Source: Cymodocea nodosa
Taxonomy: Eukaryota > Streptophyta > Magnoliopsida > Alismatales > Cymodoceaceae
Assembly: GCA_036874045.1 (NCBI GenBank)
Contig: CM072335.1
Location: 25,613,501-25,677,500, forward strand
Reading direction: 5' to 3'
DNA: 64,000 nt
The position numbers were made by a program, and so were the translations under genes. The notes under the pieces were generated by a model, which did not search any database, had not been told where the DNA came from, and worked only from the letters and a program-made list of their open reading frames with translations. Numbering within the stretch: position 1 is the first letter of the stretch; the number at the start of each line of letters is the position of its first letter. Shown here one piece after another: positions 47,701-58,701 of this stretch.

Positions 47701-50700
47701 TCTAGTTAAGCTCTAGAAGGCATTGGTCCTACTTGAGCATTACCTAGAAAACACTTAAGCACCTAAGGATCCGCCTTAATAACTATGCTGAATAGTGAAC
47801 ACTATGCCATGGTCTAGATAGATAAAGCATCATTAATCATCTTCATCATTCTCATCAGCATCAAGAATCTCCTTATCTTATCTCCATTGGACTCAAAACT
47901 AATCATGTGCTTCTCCTTCTATCCCTCCATCTCTTATTCCCCTTCATCTACATCAATTGACCTTTTCCTTTAAAAGGAAGTAAATTTCTTAATAGTTTTT
48001 CCCTCTAAGTAAAACAAGATTTAAGAGATCTACTTGATTCACTAGCTTCAACTGTAGCTTCCACCAAACCTCTTGTCAAGTTATTACCATTACATACGAC
48101 ATCCTAAGCATCCTCCATCTCTTCTCGACCAATCATTGCTACCATCAATCTCTTTCAAAAATAGAGGATCATTGGAGTCTCTTTATTCATATTAGACCAT
48201 GAGAGATTCAAGAGCATAGACAAATCAACTCACTCTTGTCTTGTAGGGTACACTTACAATATCGAATGTACATGAACATTTCTGCCAACAAACTATAATA
48301 TAGAATAAAGATGCAATTAGTAAAGTAGAAGACAAACCAACCAGTTACATAGTCTGACCAAATGAGGGTTTATATTCAATTTTTCTGAAGGTAAATAGGA
48401 TGATTTTCATTCAAAAATAAGTTCATATTCAATTTTTGATAAATATATACACTAATATAGTAAGTTAATCAAAGTGAATACCTCAGAATCAGCAAAATAC
48501 AAGCAATCTTCATCAGAATGATAAACAGATCCAGCGGGACGTAATAACTCAGCAAATTCAAATCCACCATCTTCAAATCCTGAAGAGAAACCTATCTAAC
48601 ATAGATATGGTAAAAAATTCAAAGTTGTTAACACCTAGGATTGAATCAGATGCATGAACTAAGATATTTTGTTAATAAAATGTACAACAATACTTCTTAG
48701 CCCATCCTTTCTTTATTTTCATGAACAACAAAAAAAAGGAAAGATGCTCTAAACAGAGAACTGTTACAGAAAAGACAAATAAATTGAAATTTACCACCTG
48801 TTATCCAAATAATACAAGAATCACCAACCAAAAAGTGGTGAATCTTTGCAACCAGAAACCAGCATGAAAATAGAAAATTCATCTTTTCCAAAGGAAGTAA
48901 AGGCTGAATCTCATTAAAATAAGTAAAAAAACCGCTAAATGTCAATAGAAAACAAAAAAGGCTAGAAACCATGGACCAGACAGAAGATCTCCCAAAATCT
49001 GAATGGTGCTATAGACTACTTGACGGTACTCCCCCACAAATGTTACATGGTGATTCCCCTCTAAAGGTTAAGTTTTTTAGTTTGTCTTGTCCGCAGAAGA
49101 TCCTTACAAAGTTGTATATGAAGAAGTGGACTGGTGACAGAGATCTATATTGTCCCTTATGTCTTATTTATGATGGAACTCTGGATCAGTTTTTCTCCAA
49201 TTCTGCTTCAACCACTTTCTGGACATGCTGAAGTACAGATCTCATGGCTCGGTGGCTCATTCATGGATTTCAGGATTTTATTGCAAGGACAAATGAAAGG
49301 GAAATGTAAATCAGAAAAGCATAATTTTAAGTTTTTACACCATTCTATGGCTATTTGGAGACATCACAATGAGATCATCTTCCAAACCAAAAGTTAGATA
49401 TGCTAGGGTGGATTACATTGAAAGCAAAAAGGTGGACAAAGAACACAGAGAGGGAATTGGAAAAATGTGGTGTTCAATTCTATTCTTGAGTTGCCAAGCA
49501 CACACCACTTAAATAGCAGCACCAGTTCAGCAAGTCAGTTACTTGGCATGGCAAAGAGTGAAAGTAGAAAACAACAGCCTAAATATAATCCTATCATGTC
49601 CATTGGCTTTCTTTTTAAATAATGGGACAGAGCCAAATCTAATTTGCTCTCTGTTTTTGTTAATGCCCTAATTTTTTTACCTGCTGCAATCGCCCCCCCC
49701 CTTCCATGATCCTTACTATCAATACAATCATCCTATTTCATTTATCAAAGAAGAAAATGATAAAACCTAGTACTTAAAGAATTTCCTTGAAAGACCATAA
49801 TCATGGGTTCCAAAGTTATATGATGCCAATGCTATAATCTCACATGGTTAAATGCTCAAGCCAAAGCTGAACCTAGCTTATAATTTTGGACTTTTGGATG
49901 TGTGACATAAATATATTACCACATTCAAGTATACCTGCATTAATGTACATAAAACTAAAATTATATAGCAGTTCAAGACATCTTACGTAAGTGCAACACA
50001 ATTTGCAAGATAAAGGTGAACTAGAAACTACAGAGTACAAACAAGTGATGATGCAATCACAAAAATGGTGAATAAGATAAGAACATTAAGTTAAGTCCTA
50101 GATTGGAAACAAAGAAAACTAAGTAAAAATTAATTTATGCATAACCGGATTTTTTTTTAACATAATCTTAGTAGTTAGTGCCACCTAATTCTGAAAAAGT
50201 AGCTAATTGTAGGAAGCTGAATGAAAATCTAGGTCAAACATCATCAAAAATATAACTCCATTGTCAAGGGTTTGGTCAAGACAGTATATCAGGCTTACAC
50301 AATCAACAATCTTCCCATCAACATCAGTAATAATAATTCGATGATGATTGCTGTCAGATAGGAACAAGCGTTTGCCACATTCATCCACAGAGACACAACC
50401 TAGTATTTGAAAAAAGAAGAAAAGCATCATACAAGATATCCAATAAGATTAGCATGTAAATAATATGCACCAACAGCAGGTAAGAAAATCAAGAAAACAG
50501 AAAGTTAAAGTATTTTTATCAACCAGAGAAAAGCATGCAATTCAGCATACATTAATTTTTCCAAGTCAGCTAATGAATGCCTTTTTGAAGGAGAAATTGG
50601 GTGACTCTTATTAAGAATAAGAGTCTATTTGTCTACAAAGAATTGACACAAAAGTAAATCCAAAGTCAAAGGAAATTGATAGGAATTGAAAAGTGCAAGT

Positions 50701-53700
50701 GACATTTTACTAACCAACTTTTCTAGTATTTGTACCCATTCACAAATTCAAAAGAAATTGAAATCTAAGTGATTGTGCATACTCGAGAATTTAAAAGAAA
50801 ATTGTTGGATTATATGAATTAGTTAAGGTTACTTGTGTGTTTAATCTCACATTGTCTATCACAATGGAGAAAAAGAGAGAGAAAACTCTAGCTACCATCA
50901 CCTTTTTCTATATTTTTGTTTATTCTCTTGACTTCCTCCCTTTGTTTTCTTTTTTTTCCCAACCTCTCCCCTACTTCCTTCATTTTTCTTCTTTCTTCTA
51001 CATCTATTATAAAAAAGAAATCCCTTGACAGATAAAAAAAGAAAGGAGATGAAAAAGGCAGCGGCTATAGGGGCAGGTTGTAGTCATTCTACAACTCAAA
51101 TGAGGGGAGACCATCTCAACATTGGCTTAGATAATGGTTCCATCTATCAAAAGGGCAGCTAACGATGGTAGGAAAGATTAAGTGGATTCATATACACTTA
51201 TCCAATAACCAAAAGAGTCTTATAGGACCTAAAGAATACAGGAAGTGAAGAGAAATGGTGGAATAATCCAACATAGATTAAATTTAAAATAAAATATAGA
51301 TTAATATATAAATGAGGGGCTATAGGGGCAGGTTTTAGTCATTCTACAACTCAAATGAGGGAAGATCATCTCAACATTGGCTTAGATAATGGTTCCATCT
51401 ATCAAAAGGGCAGCTAACGATGGTGGGTTCAAACAAGGGCCCAATAGGAGTAGGAAAGATTAAGTGGATTCATATACACTTACCCAATAACCAAAAGAGT
51501 CTTATAGGACCTAAAGAATACAGGAAGTGAAGAGAAATGGTGGAATAATCCAACATAGATTAAATTTAAAATAAAATATAGATTAATATATAAATGGACC
51601 TCACTATTCATTGCCAATTAGTTTTAAATCGAGCATCTATATTTCAAAAAGAAAATAACACAAAAACCCTAATCACCACCCTCCTTTTACCCTTTAACAC
51701 CCATACACAATATTTCACCCTATAACAACATTGACAGCAACCAACCACCATGTTCCTACACATCAACCATAGCCAGCAACCTCTCCAAAGTCCCTAATTG
51801 CTCATGTCAGCATTCCCTAGGGTAGGAAGTGACTCCTCCGACCCCTTTTAACCCACCATCCACTCCTTAAACGTGCTTGTTCTCCAAAAGCTTCCTCTCC
51901 TCTCCCATCATTGACTCCAAGGCTTCCATCATCAACACTCTCCAAGGCCTCCAAAAGCAAGAAGAGAACACAGGTGGAAGAGAAAAAGGAAAAAAAATGT
52001 GTTGGCCGAAGAAGTCAAAAAACATTGTCAATACATCTACATCAAACTCCAACTTCCTTTTGTTTATATTTTCTCATGCAAGTTTTGACGTTGAATAATG
52101 TTGTTCTATCAATAGAGTAGTATTTATCCTCTATGAGGAAAGTCTCGCTGTTAAGTTATGTTACTCTATCAATGTTATTAAGTGTTTTAATAGTGGTTGT
52201 ATGGTGTTAGTTTTTACAAGAGGTTATATTTGCAAGTTTTCAGTATTTGTGTTTGCAGGTATTCATGTATATTCACTAAGTCTAATGATGCCAAGAAGTT
52301 GATCAATGTTCACACATGTAAATTTTCAGTAATTGTATTTGCAGGTACTCCTATATGTTGACTGTCTAATGATGTTAATAAATTGACCAGTGTTAGCACC
52401 TGCTTAATGAATATGTTATACAACTGACAAGTCTGTTGACTAAGTCTAATAATGGCAAAATTTCAAGCAACATTTGGTTTTGAAAAAATTTATCACAAAT
52501 GTTATTGATGATCGAGTAAATTGTGGAAGATTAAGTCAATTAATCAATGTTCATGTTAGCCTATCACGTGGTCAAAGAGAGTCATTGCTCGTACTTGCAT
52601 ATTGTTACCACCTTATTCTTACTACCATTGCTGTCATAACAACTATCACAGATCTTGTCTATTTAGTGCCTATTGTGGCTATGTTATTTTCATTGTTTGT
52701 GATTATGTTTATACATTGTAAGCTAAACATCTTCGATACTCCAATTTGAAGAAAAGTGTTAGATTATATAAGTTAGGGTTACTTTAGGTTTAGGCTTACA
52801 TTGCCTACTATGTACTTAGCTTCTTCATGGAACTTCTGCATATTCAGGTCATGTTAGTGGCTAACAAATCAACCCAATCATTCAACTATTTCTCATTTTC
52901 AAAAAATAGATATTTTTATCTATGTTGTTGAATCTAATGGTTAAATGGATCGATATATCATTAGATGAAATGGTATGCTACTTCTAAATGATTTGGCACT
53001 TTGTAACAAAATCAGTATACTAATTGATAAAATTGAAATGTTATTTTTGCTTCAAAGTGCAGTTGCACTTTTGATTCAGAAAATGATATACTGCATAAAA
53101 TCAATGTCATTTTTATTTTAAAGTCAAGCTGCACTCTTGACCTATTAAACGGTATATCATTTATAAGAAAATAATATACCATTTTTGTGGTAGAAAGAAT
53201 GTTGAGTTAAACTCTAATTTATGTCACTTCAAATGATTTTCCTTAGTGTATACAAGCACTTTTAATTGTCCTATGTAAGGAACTTAATACGAGAGAGTTT
53301 GGGGATTTACATATTCATCCTAGGACTTATAAATCAAAATACATTATCAATAATACAAGTCCTCAAAAAATTATTGTTAAATTCACTCTCAAAAGCTACT
53401 TAAATATTTGGGAAGAGGGCACATCACAATATAAGGCCTAAGTCCACCACATCATAGACAATGTAGGACCATCATTCAATACTCTCTTACATTTGTGGTG
53501 AGCCCTCAAGTAGACAAGTGTTCTCCTGCATTGTAAAGGCAAGGTGCTAAAGAGAGACTTACAAATGTATGTCATAAACTTGTGCTCTAATACTATGTTA
53601 TATTCACTCTTAAAAGTCAATTGAACATTTAAAAGGAGAGTTCATTACAATATAAGGCCTAGGCACATGTGGAAATGTTAGATATCAATGTCTTGGTCAA

Positions 53701-56700
53701 AATTTCATCCGTATCAAATGTAGCACACGTGCAAGCCATAGAAAATTAAAAACAAAGGTATCAAACTGATACCATTGATCCAGGTCAATATTTTGACCTA
53801 TCTGGGTCTGAATTCCACGTCACTCTTGATATCAGATCAATACTCTAAAAAAAATCAATCTGTGTTGTCAAAATTTCAATGACACGGATTGAGATAGCAA
53901 TCCTTGGTCGGTGACATGGTAGACAGGTGATTGTTGTGCAGCAGAGGGTTCAAAGGAGAAGAGCAAGAAGATGGCAACCAACACAAATTGTAAAAGTAAA
54001 TAAGGGTAAAATGGTCTAAAAAAAATGTGAAACAGTCTCATTTTTATATATGGTTGGATATAAGGATTGCCAGAGAAATGAATTGAAATTTCTCCAATTG
54101 TAAACCAGGAAAGAGTACCTGGATGATGTAAAATCAAGTTTCTAAAGTAAGGGCAAGTATAGTATCCCTTAGTGACCTCTGCCTGTCTAAGTCCATAGCT
54201 GTTCAATTCTTTGACAGCAACAGAATTGCAGCTTGGAATCAGATGGAATTTTTCAATACCTGTTAAAAAATTTGTATCAAAATGATATTCTGAGAAATTA
54301 TGAGATGTTTTTATATAGAAATAACACAAGCACAAATTATATCCTATGCAACTTAATACATTACATGTCAGATAAAAATAATAATAAAGAAAAGAAATTT
54401 CTTAGACATATAAAAGCATTAATTAAAGGAATAGACAACTTGCACAGCTCCACTAATGGCACCAATTCAGACCTCTAATCTAGAAAACAATAACTCAAAG
54501 GCATTATGTAAACATTGGATAAAATCTTGTAACAAGTTCTACCCATCACAGAATAAGAGAAACTGAGCTTGTGTATTATGTTGAATTGAAGTTAGTGTCA
54601 AGAATAGAATTGGTGAAAAATGGAAATAACACGATATACATGTAACACTGAAAAGGAAAGAGACATTACACCCAAGTCAGCACACCTCTAGATATGACTT
54701 TGATGTCCACATCCCAATCAAAATGAGAAAAGGGACTCTCTAGACCTTCAAACAACAAATAGCATGGCTCTTTTGTCAACTGAAAAATTCAACCGAACAA
54801 GGAACAATTAGTATAAAAAACAAAGCAAACTACCAAATAAATAAATGCACAATATGATGACCACTACACAAGACTAGTAACAAACATCTATATGATTCAA
54901 TATTTCACAAGAAGTAAAGATTTATGCAATCCTAATGATGCAACTCCTTGATCAGCTACATTTGAATTTTTAAAAGTTTTTGCATTCAGGATAATGTCAA
55001 ATAACAAAAATAGGATTCACCATTTCATATATAGAAATAGAGATTCTATTTTAAACATATCTGCCTTAGCACAGGAAAAATTAATAATAAAGACAAAAAT
55101 AGAAAAAGAATAAAAGGCTCATGGTGTGTGCATGTATACATGTGTAATATGAATCATATCTTGATACAGAATATTTCCATGTGTAAGATGTAAAAAAGAG
55201 CAACCAGCATTGGCAGTCTGAAACAAAAAAAAAAAATCCTCTGAAAAGCAGGTAGCATATACTTTTTAAGAAGTAAGAATCATATCTTTGTTAGCACATA
55301 ATAGATTTCCATGTGGAAAGCCTATTCCACCCTCCAGAGTCACAGGACTTTCCAACTTGAGAATATCTAAAATTACACTTTGACTTTTATGTAAAATGTA
55401 ATCCATTAATCCAGTCAGTACAAATTCACGGATATGTGCATAAATGTTTACTGCAAATTAGTAATTCCACCATTACAACTTCCTTTACTTCAAAGAGAAA
55501 TGCATTACAAGTCCTAAATTAAGAAAATCTTTAAAAATTCCATTATTGAACCTAGAAAAAATATGATCACGTCTCCACCCACATGTAAAGGCATAATTGG
55601 CACTTTCTCGAAAAAAGGAATTCTCTGACCAAAAAAAAGGAAGGGATGCCATGTCCTGGTGCAGAAGTAAAGTTGTTCCTCCATAATCATGCTGGAAACA
55701 ACATTTCCATCAATGTGAGGCTGACTACAAATCAACCTACTCTTACTCTATATTGTTGGAAGTCTCGTGAATTTGCCATCATTAAAGTATGGGATGATTC
55801 TCATTGCATAATAAGTACAGATAATATTTTGCCCAGATTTTTAAGTAAATATTATCACAGGTGCATCTTGCAAGACACTGTTTTCAATGATATATATTCC
55901 TATTACTGATTTTGTGTTCCACTGTGTGAACTAATATTGACAGCCATTACTAAATGCAAGTATGTTTTGGTTCATATTATTAAAAATGCAGAACTCCATT
56001 TCATGTTGAAATTTGAAACCACACAAATTAACATGATTACCCTGCCACTTAAATAAACTCAAACTGATGCATAAAAAGTTATGTTGGATATAAAAGCTTA
56101 ACAAATACTCCATCAATACTTAAACTCTTCCATACCCAACTTCATGGCATACCTCAGAAAATTCTTTTTCAGTCAGTAAAACAGGAAATGTAACATACTC
56201 CTCCTCGATGGTATTGACCAAATGATTTTCAATAGACATAGACGACACTGAATTACAATGCTCAAAACCAAAAACTTGCAGTTTTGGATACCTGAAACAA
56301 AACTAATCAGATGTCAACAGCACCACAACACTGACATAATCTTACTGAAGTACATACCCTACTAAAAATTATATTACAAAATGCATCATCAACAATAATC
56401 ACCAGAGTAACCAACAGCAGATAGTGCAGTTGCTACTCTAATATGATGGAAGGAAGTCAGGGGTTTGAATCCTAGTAGAAACATTACCATTATCAAAAAG
56501 AACAGTTACTAGAGTGTATGTTTTTATCATGTAATGTGGTCCAAATGACTACCTTTGCTGGAGAAGTTTTACTTTCTCAATCATTAATATTTTACCACGA
56601 GAGCATAGAACAGGATTCTCCAGAAATGCACCCATAACTATTAAAAACACTCCATCTTCATTGAAATCCTGTTTATAGCATTCATTTTTGTTCAACCATT

Positions 56701-57401
56701 GATAGTTTGAACCTGCATCTTGAAATAAATATAAATATTACAAAAATATTATGTAACATAAGATAGAAGAAAATAAACAGATGACAATAAGAATATATCA
56801 TGAAATTTTTAAAAACTGTAAGGCACGTTCCACTTTAGTCTTATGCTCCTAATTAGGTAGAGTCATGAACTCTGAGACCAACTCCTATAAATGAACTCAA
56901 GCAAGATCTTGAAAGATGGAACTATAATAAAGAGACATCTAAAACAAGCATTAAAAAACTTCAGGGGCAATGCAATGTTTATGTTGATTTACCTTTTTTG
57001 ACTAGTACATTGGTTTACATATTTCCAACAATTCCATAATTTTTTTTGAGTTTCTTTGCACGAAAAATGTAATTTATATATTACCTGTAGGTGCACTGAA
57101 AGTTGACTTAATGAAAGAGTAAAAGCATTCCAGCATATGTCGATCATTTGTTTTTTCTGGCAATGTTGAGAACCTAAAATATAGCTGTTAATCATAAGGG
57201 CATATGGTGTAAGCAGGCAAAAAAAACAAAGTTGCTAAGAAATAGGGCATTCTTCATATTGCAAATTAAGACAATTTTTCCTTTACCTGAAAGCATGAAA
57301 TTTCCTGTTAAAACTAAGTTGGTTTGATCTCTCCCTTAAATCAGAAAATGCTACGTGAAATGAATCAATGGCCATTTGTTTGGACGCTGAACTGCTGAAA
57401 C
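29781..57401 (-). CDS. EMB1974: NHL-repeat protein, EMB1974-like (16 exons assembled; first exon not found)
   Basis: Exons in order: 57401-57287, 57173-57085, 56712-56553, 56291-56153, 54779-54686, 54259-54119, 50399-50299, 48579-48482, 45596-45376, 43070-43012, 42934-42749, 42625-42502, 41136-41081, 32134-31992, 30789-30622, 30035-29781. Splice phases agree at every junction but one (50299/48579). The product has a thioredoxin-like front (RGKILMIEKVKLLQQRYPKL), NHL beta-propeller repeats (CVSVDECGKRLFLSDSNHHR; FEDGGFEFAELLRPAGSVYH), and the plant C-terminus (CIWRQARG; VGVAQQWYDELDNLA; NTSPGTSE; KPLHVRIKL). About 715 residues are visible. It matches Arabidopsis NHL protein EMB1974 (At3g07060), essential for embryo development; the molecular role is not well known. 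Its ~9 kb and ~4 kb introns are full of transposon relics. Confidence 0.9.
30003..30039 (-). repeat. 37-bp direct repeat, copy at the true splice acceptor of the NHL last exon
   Basis: These 37 bases hold gcag| plus the first 33 nt of the last NHL exon. An identical copy lies at 30150-30186 within the preceding intron. Confidence 0.9.
30150..30186 (-). repeat. 37-bp direct repeat, decoy acceptor copy inside the NHL last intron
   Basis: An exact copy of 30003-30039. On the gene strand it gives an AG acceptor followed by codons for LIVSTVLYLKL and then an immediate TGA. It lies upstream of the true acceptor. Confidence 0.9.
31320..31880 (+). mobile_element. Ty3/gypsy retrotransposon integrase relic
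   Basis: Fragments across frames read EYPDTASDVAKVIVEGIVKL, HGVPRTTLTDQDNIFTSSF, SDSQTEVINKILR and WMEWLPWTKYWYN. This is the order of the gypsy integrase core (…VVRLHG.P…SDRD..F…DGQTEVVN…W…W.EYWYN). Several frameshifts and an internal deletion show it is dead. It lies antisense in the NHL intron, ending only ~110 nt from the exon at 31992-32134. Confidence 0.8.
32135..34459. other. NHL intron sequence without recognisable genes
   Basis: The left part of the ~8.9 kb intron between NHL exons 13 and 14. I see no coding domain. Some stretches repeat loosely within the segment (fragments such as ataccaac…cctccaaagctaat near 33700 and 33875), suggesting old repeats. Confidence 0.4.
34460..35060 (+). 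mobile_element. LINE (L1/RTE-plant type) reverse-transcriptase relic
   Basis: IELISRLTINFSKSS, then SWWEAFLSFGGCIMLLKAVL and FHMLAFRLLKGVMQALERKC plus CHKWLW form the thumb region of plant LINE ORF2. The stretch after 34861 reads DKVSKPIEFGDRGMYPLEIM then NSTLLCKWWWKLK, its usual continuation. Several stops break the frame. It is antisense to the NHL gene. Confidence 0.75.
35960..39290 (+). mobile_element. LINE ORF2 relic (reverse transcriptase plus zf-RVT)
   Basis: The pre-RT segment (NNISYFH…CASNRHRANFIKMVR) is near 36200-36320. The RT palm contains FKKAYDNI near 37410 and LQYADDTLLFTSSS at 37720-37760 (YADD catalytic motif). The thumb reads YLGLPLCHKKPKISEWRFPI and GWSSRQISMGGRVTILK (37925-38070). 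A zinc-binding RT-associated domain ends in CNLCGQRDGDVTHLFCDC (38897-38950). A ~400 nt stretch at 36400-36830 looks unrelated and may be a nested insertion. Many stops are present. Confidence 0.85.
39295..39945 (+). mobile_element. 5'-truncated LINE 3' end (zf-RVT and tail)
   Basis: IKVFMWFLMHGRLTKVFQSK, then CPPCNSAKEDVDHIFFTHP repeats the zf-RVT domain already seen 500 bp upstream, so this is a second LINE copy. It ends in an A-rich tail (ctctctcaaaaaaaag) near 39945. Confidence 0.7.
39946..41080. other. NHL intron sequence, nothing recognised
   Basis: AT-rich intronic DNA between the LINE tail and NHL exon 13, with no coding domain on either strand. Confidence 0.4.
41211..42481 (+). mobile_element. 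5'-truncated LINE with 17-bp target-site duplications
   Basis: The insert carries a zf-RVT (FVWHLCAFCNFSKREGSFQH, LFFEEE) and an RNase H-like tail (WKLNIDVVSWNTKGVGGAVL, RNECSQVV), and ends in a poly-A run. The 17-mer acaaaatacatagcacc occurs at 41194-41210 and again at 42482-42498, a clear target-site duplication. It sits in the NHL intron between exons 12 and 13, about 20 nt from the splice donor. Confidence 0.9.
43815..44110 (-). mobile_element. LINE reverse-transcriptase relic in NHL sense orientation
   Basis: Across frames the - strand reads EIAWRQRSRALSKEDDSNTM then FFH, followed by KSDQIMTISINGELKTTNDH and ISGPITDFFAKHL. This is the start of the plant LINE RT domain (EEI.WRQ.SR…GD.NT.FFH…I..L.I.G……I......FF..L). 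It is the only LINE relic found on the gene strand. It may extend right towards 44640. Confidence 0.7.
44111..45375. other. NHL intron sequence, possible LINE-derived left part
   Basis: 44111-44640 may be further degraded LINE sequence on the - strand. The remainder is AT-rich with no recognised feature. Confidence 0.35.
45597..48481. other. NHL intron (exons 8-9), mostly featureless
   Basis: A 2.9 kb intron. Short motifs such as gcccatgttaggttag recur at 46683, 46811 and, diverged, 46942, giving a loose three-unit tandem of about 130 bp. A MITE-like element is at about 47336-47795. The rest shows nothing. Confidence 0.45.
47336..47795. mobile_element. hAT-like MITE with degenerate terminal inverted repeats
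   Basis: The left end (gttattcaggcac…ccttagtgccttgag…cctagg) and the reverse complement of the right end (gttattaaggcgg…ccttaggtgcttaag…cctagg) agree in order over ~45 bp. The interior is AT-rich and non-coding. 'Cctaggcacct' ends are common in plant hAT-derived MITEs. No clean 8-bp target duplication was found. Confidence 0.45.
48961..49735 (+). mobile_element. LINE 3'-end relic (zf-RVT)
   Basis: SPLKVKFFSLSCPQKILTKL, then WTGDRDLYCPLCLIYDGTLD and QFFS is a diverged RVT-associated zinc-binding domain, followed by a long LINE-type 3' tail. Antisense to the NHL gene, in the intron between exons 7 and 8. Confidence 0.65.
49736..50298. other. NHL intron sequence, microexon expected here or nearby
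   Basis: Featureless intronic DNA. A 16-nt microexon (or equivalent) must lie between 48580 and 50298 if the gene is to stay in frame, but I could not find it. Confidence 0.3.
51063..51596. repeat. Tandem duplication, two near-identical units (255 and 279 bp)
   Basis: Unit 1 (51063-51317) and unit 2 (51318-51596) share ggctataggggcaggtt through gattaatatataaatg, with only a few substitutions. Unit 2 has an extra segment of about 28 nt (gggttcaaacaagggccc…) after gatggt. The high identity indicates a recent event. Confidence 0.92.
53375..53665. repeat. Diverged ~75 bp direct repeat, LTR-like
   Basis: Both copies (from 53375 and 53596) run tgttAaattcactctcaaaag … acaatataaggcctaRg, a sequence style common at plant LTR-retrotransposon boundaries. 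The 220-bp offset suggests a remnant of an LTR or of nested copies. Confidence 0.45.
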
Positions 57402-57959
57402 CTGACCATATAAGTATGAAAGCATGAGAAACAACTTAGGTGTCTAAGCAAGGAGATAAGAACTACAAAAATATAAAGCAACAATATAAGAAAATTTATT
57501 CTAAACATACGAGGATGAGATAGAGCAATGAAAAGGGGATGCAAAGGAGAGGCAACATCCTTTTCTGGGTGGTGTGGCAAAGCACTTTACTCAAAATCAT
57601 GGTAATACAAGAGGCATATTGAGCCAATAAGCCAAGAAGTATAAGGAAAGAAACAAGATTAAAGAAGACAAACAAAGAGGGCAAAGGTCAAATGCAAGCA
57701 CATGTTCAATCAAATCCTTAATGAATCAAATAGTAAACAGTGGTTCAATATTAGTCAATTGGAGGGGTGAGTTGTTGAGGTTTTCACAAGATGTGTAGGT
57801 CAGTCTGGTTCCAATGAAAGAGGCCTTTCCATCTATGGTGGTGGTTGCATCCAATCCCCTGACAACAATCTCCAAGTGTTTTAAGCATTCTAAGGCAAGG
57901 ATAATGGGAGATGTGTTTTAAGCGTTCATGAGGCTCATTTCTTTCATTAATTGTCATCG
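57402..57959. other. NHL first-intron side, nothing recognised
   Basis: The sequence immediately upstream of the first NHL exon found. It should be intron 1. No start exon is recognisable. Confidence 0.35.
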
Positions 57960-58592
57960 TTCTGTATCATTTTCCAATAACACTGCTTTGCAGGTGTGGA
58001 GATAGAGCAAGGGCACAAGAATCTTAGAGGAATTGCATGATATCCACAATGGTGGTGGGGCTCAGTTGTTGAGCTGTCATAAATTCATAAGGAATAGGTA
58101 GAGCCCATCAAAAGTGCAATACTTTAAGTGGCTAAAGTATCATAAAGGAGTCCTTACAAAGACAGTGTGCCTTTTGTTACTGCAACAAGAAAAATTAACA
58201 GCATCTGTTCTTTGAATGACCTGCATTACTTGGTGGCAGTTGCTGCATGGGATTATATCTTCTGCTTGTTGGGATATGGATGACTTCTAGGAAAGATGGA
58301 GAAAACGTCAAGTTCTTCAACTGCATCTGCAGAGCATATGGTTCTTATTGCCCTTGCCTATTTTGTGGAATAGGTGGCTGGCAAGAGGCAGATGGATCTT
58401 CAGGGGGTTGCACTCTGGATTGGGAAAAGTGGAAGGAGGGAGCAATGCATTGCATAGATTTCCTGTCTTTTTTCTTGGTTCCATTTGTGTAGCATTCTTT
58501 TTTTTTAACTTCTTATATGTTTTTCTGGTTATTGCTGCAAATGTTCTTGTATTCATTTTCCTATATTAATAGAGCTCCTCTATCAAAGCTCA
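57960..58592 (+). mobile_element. LINE 3'-end relic with poly-A
   Basis: CAFCYCNKKN…QHLFFE is a decayed zf-RVT cysteine/histidine motif near 58165-58220. The tail ends ctctatcaaagctcaaaaaaac at 58592, the same tail style as the 39945 copy. Confidence 0.6.
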
Positions 58593-58701
58593 AAAAAACT
58601 TTAATGAAGAAATCTGAGTCATCAACTAGGTTACAATACAAACCATCCAAAAGGTATTTACTCTAAGATAAGGTCAATAATACACTCATGGATTGCTGAG
58701 A

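Larger units (their letters stand above)
50400..54118. other. NHL intron (exons 6-7) with repeats
   Basis: A 3.7 kb intron containing the tandem duplication at 51063-51596 and LTR-like direct repeats at about 53375 and 53596. Motif pair tgttRgattatat…gttacttt at 50801 and 52757 hints at LTR ends of a dead retroelement. No coding domain. Confidence 0.45.

Noticed and set aside
50801..52800. LTR pair starting tgttRgattatat at 50801 and 52757
   Set aside because: Similarity fades after ~60 bp and no primer-binding site, polypurine tract or coding remnant is present. Kept only as a hint.
56401..56500. tRNA/SINE-like B box (ggtttgaatcc)
   Set aside because: No matching A box and no cloverleaf or clear SINE ends could be found.
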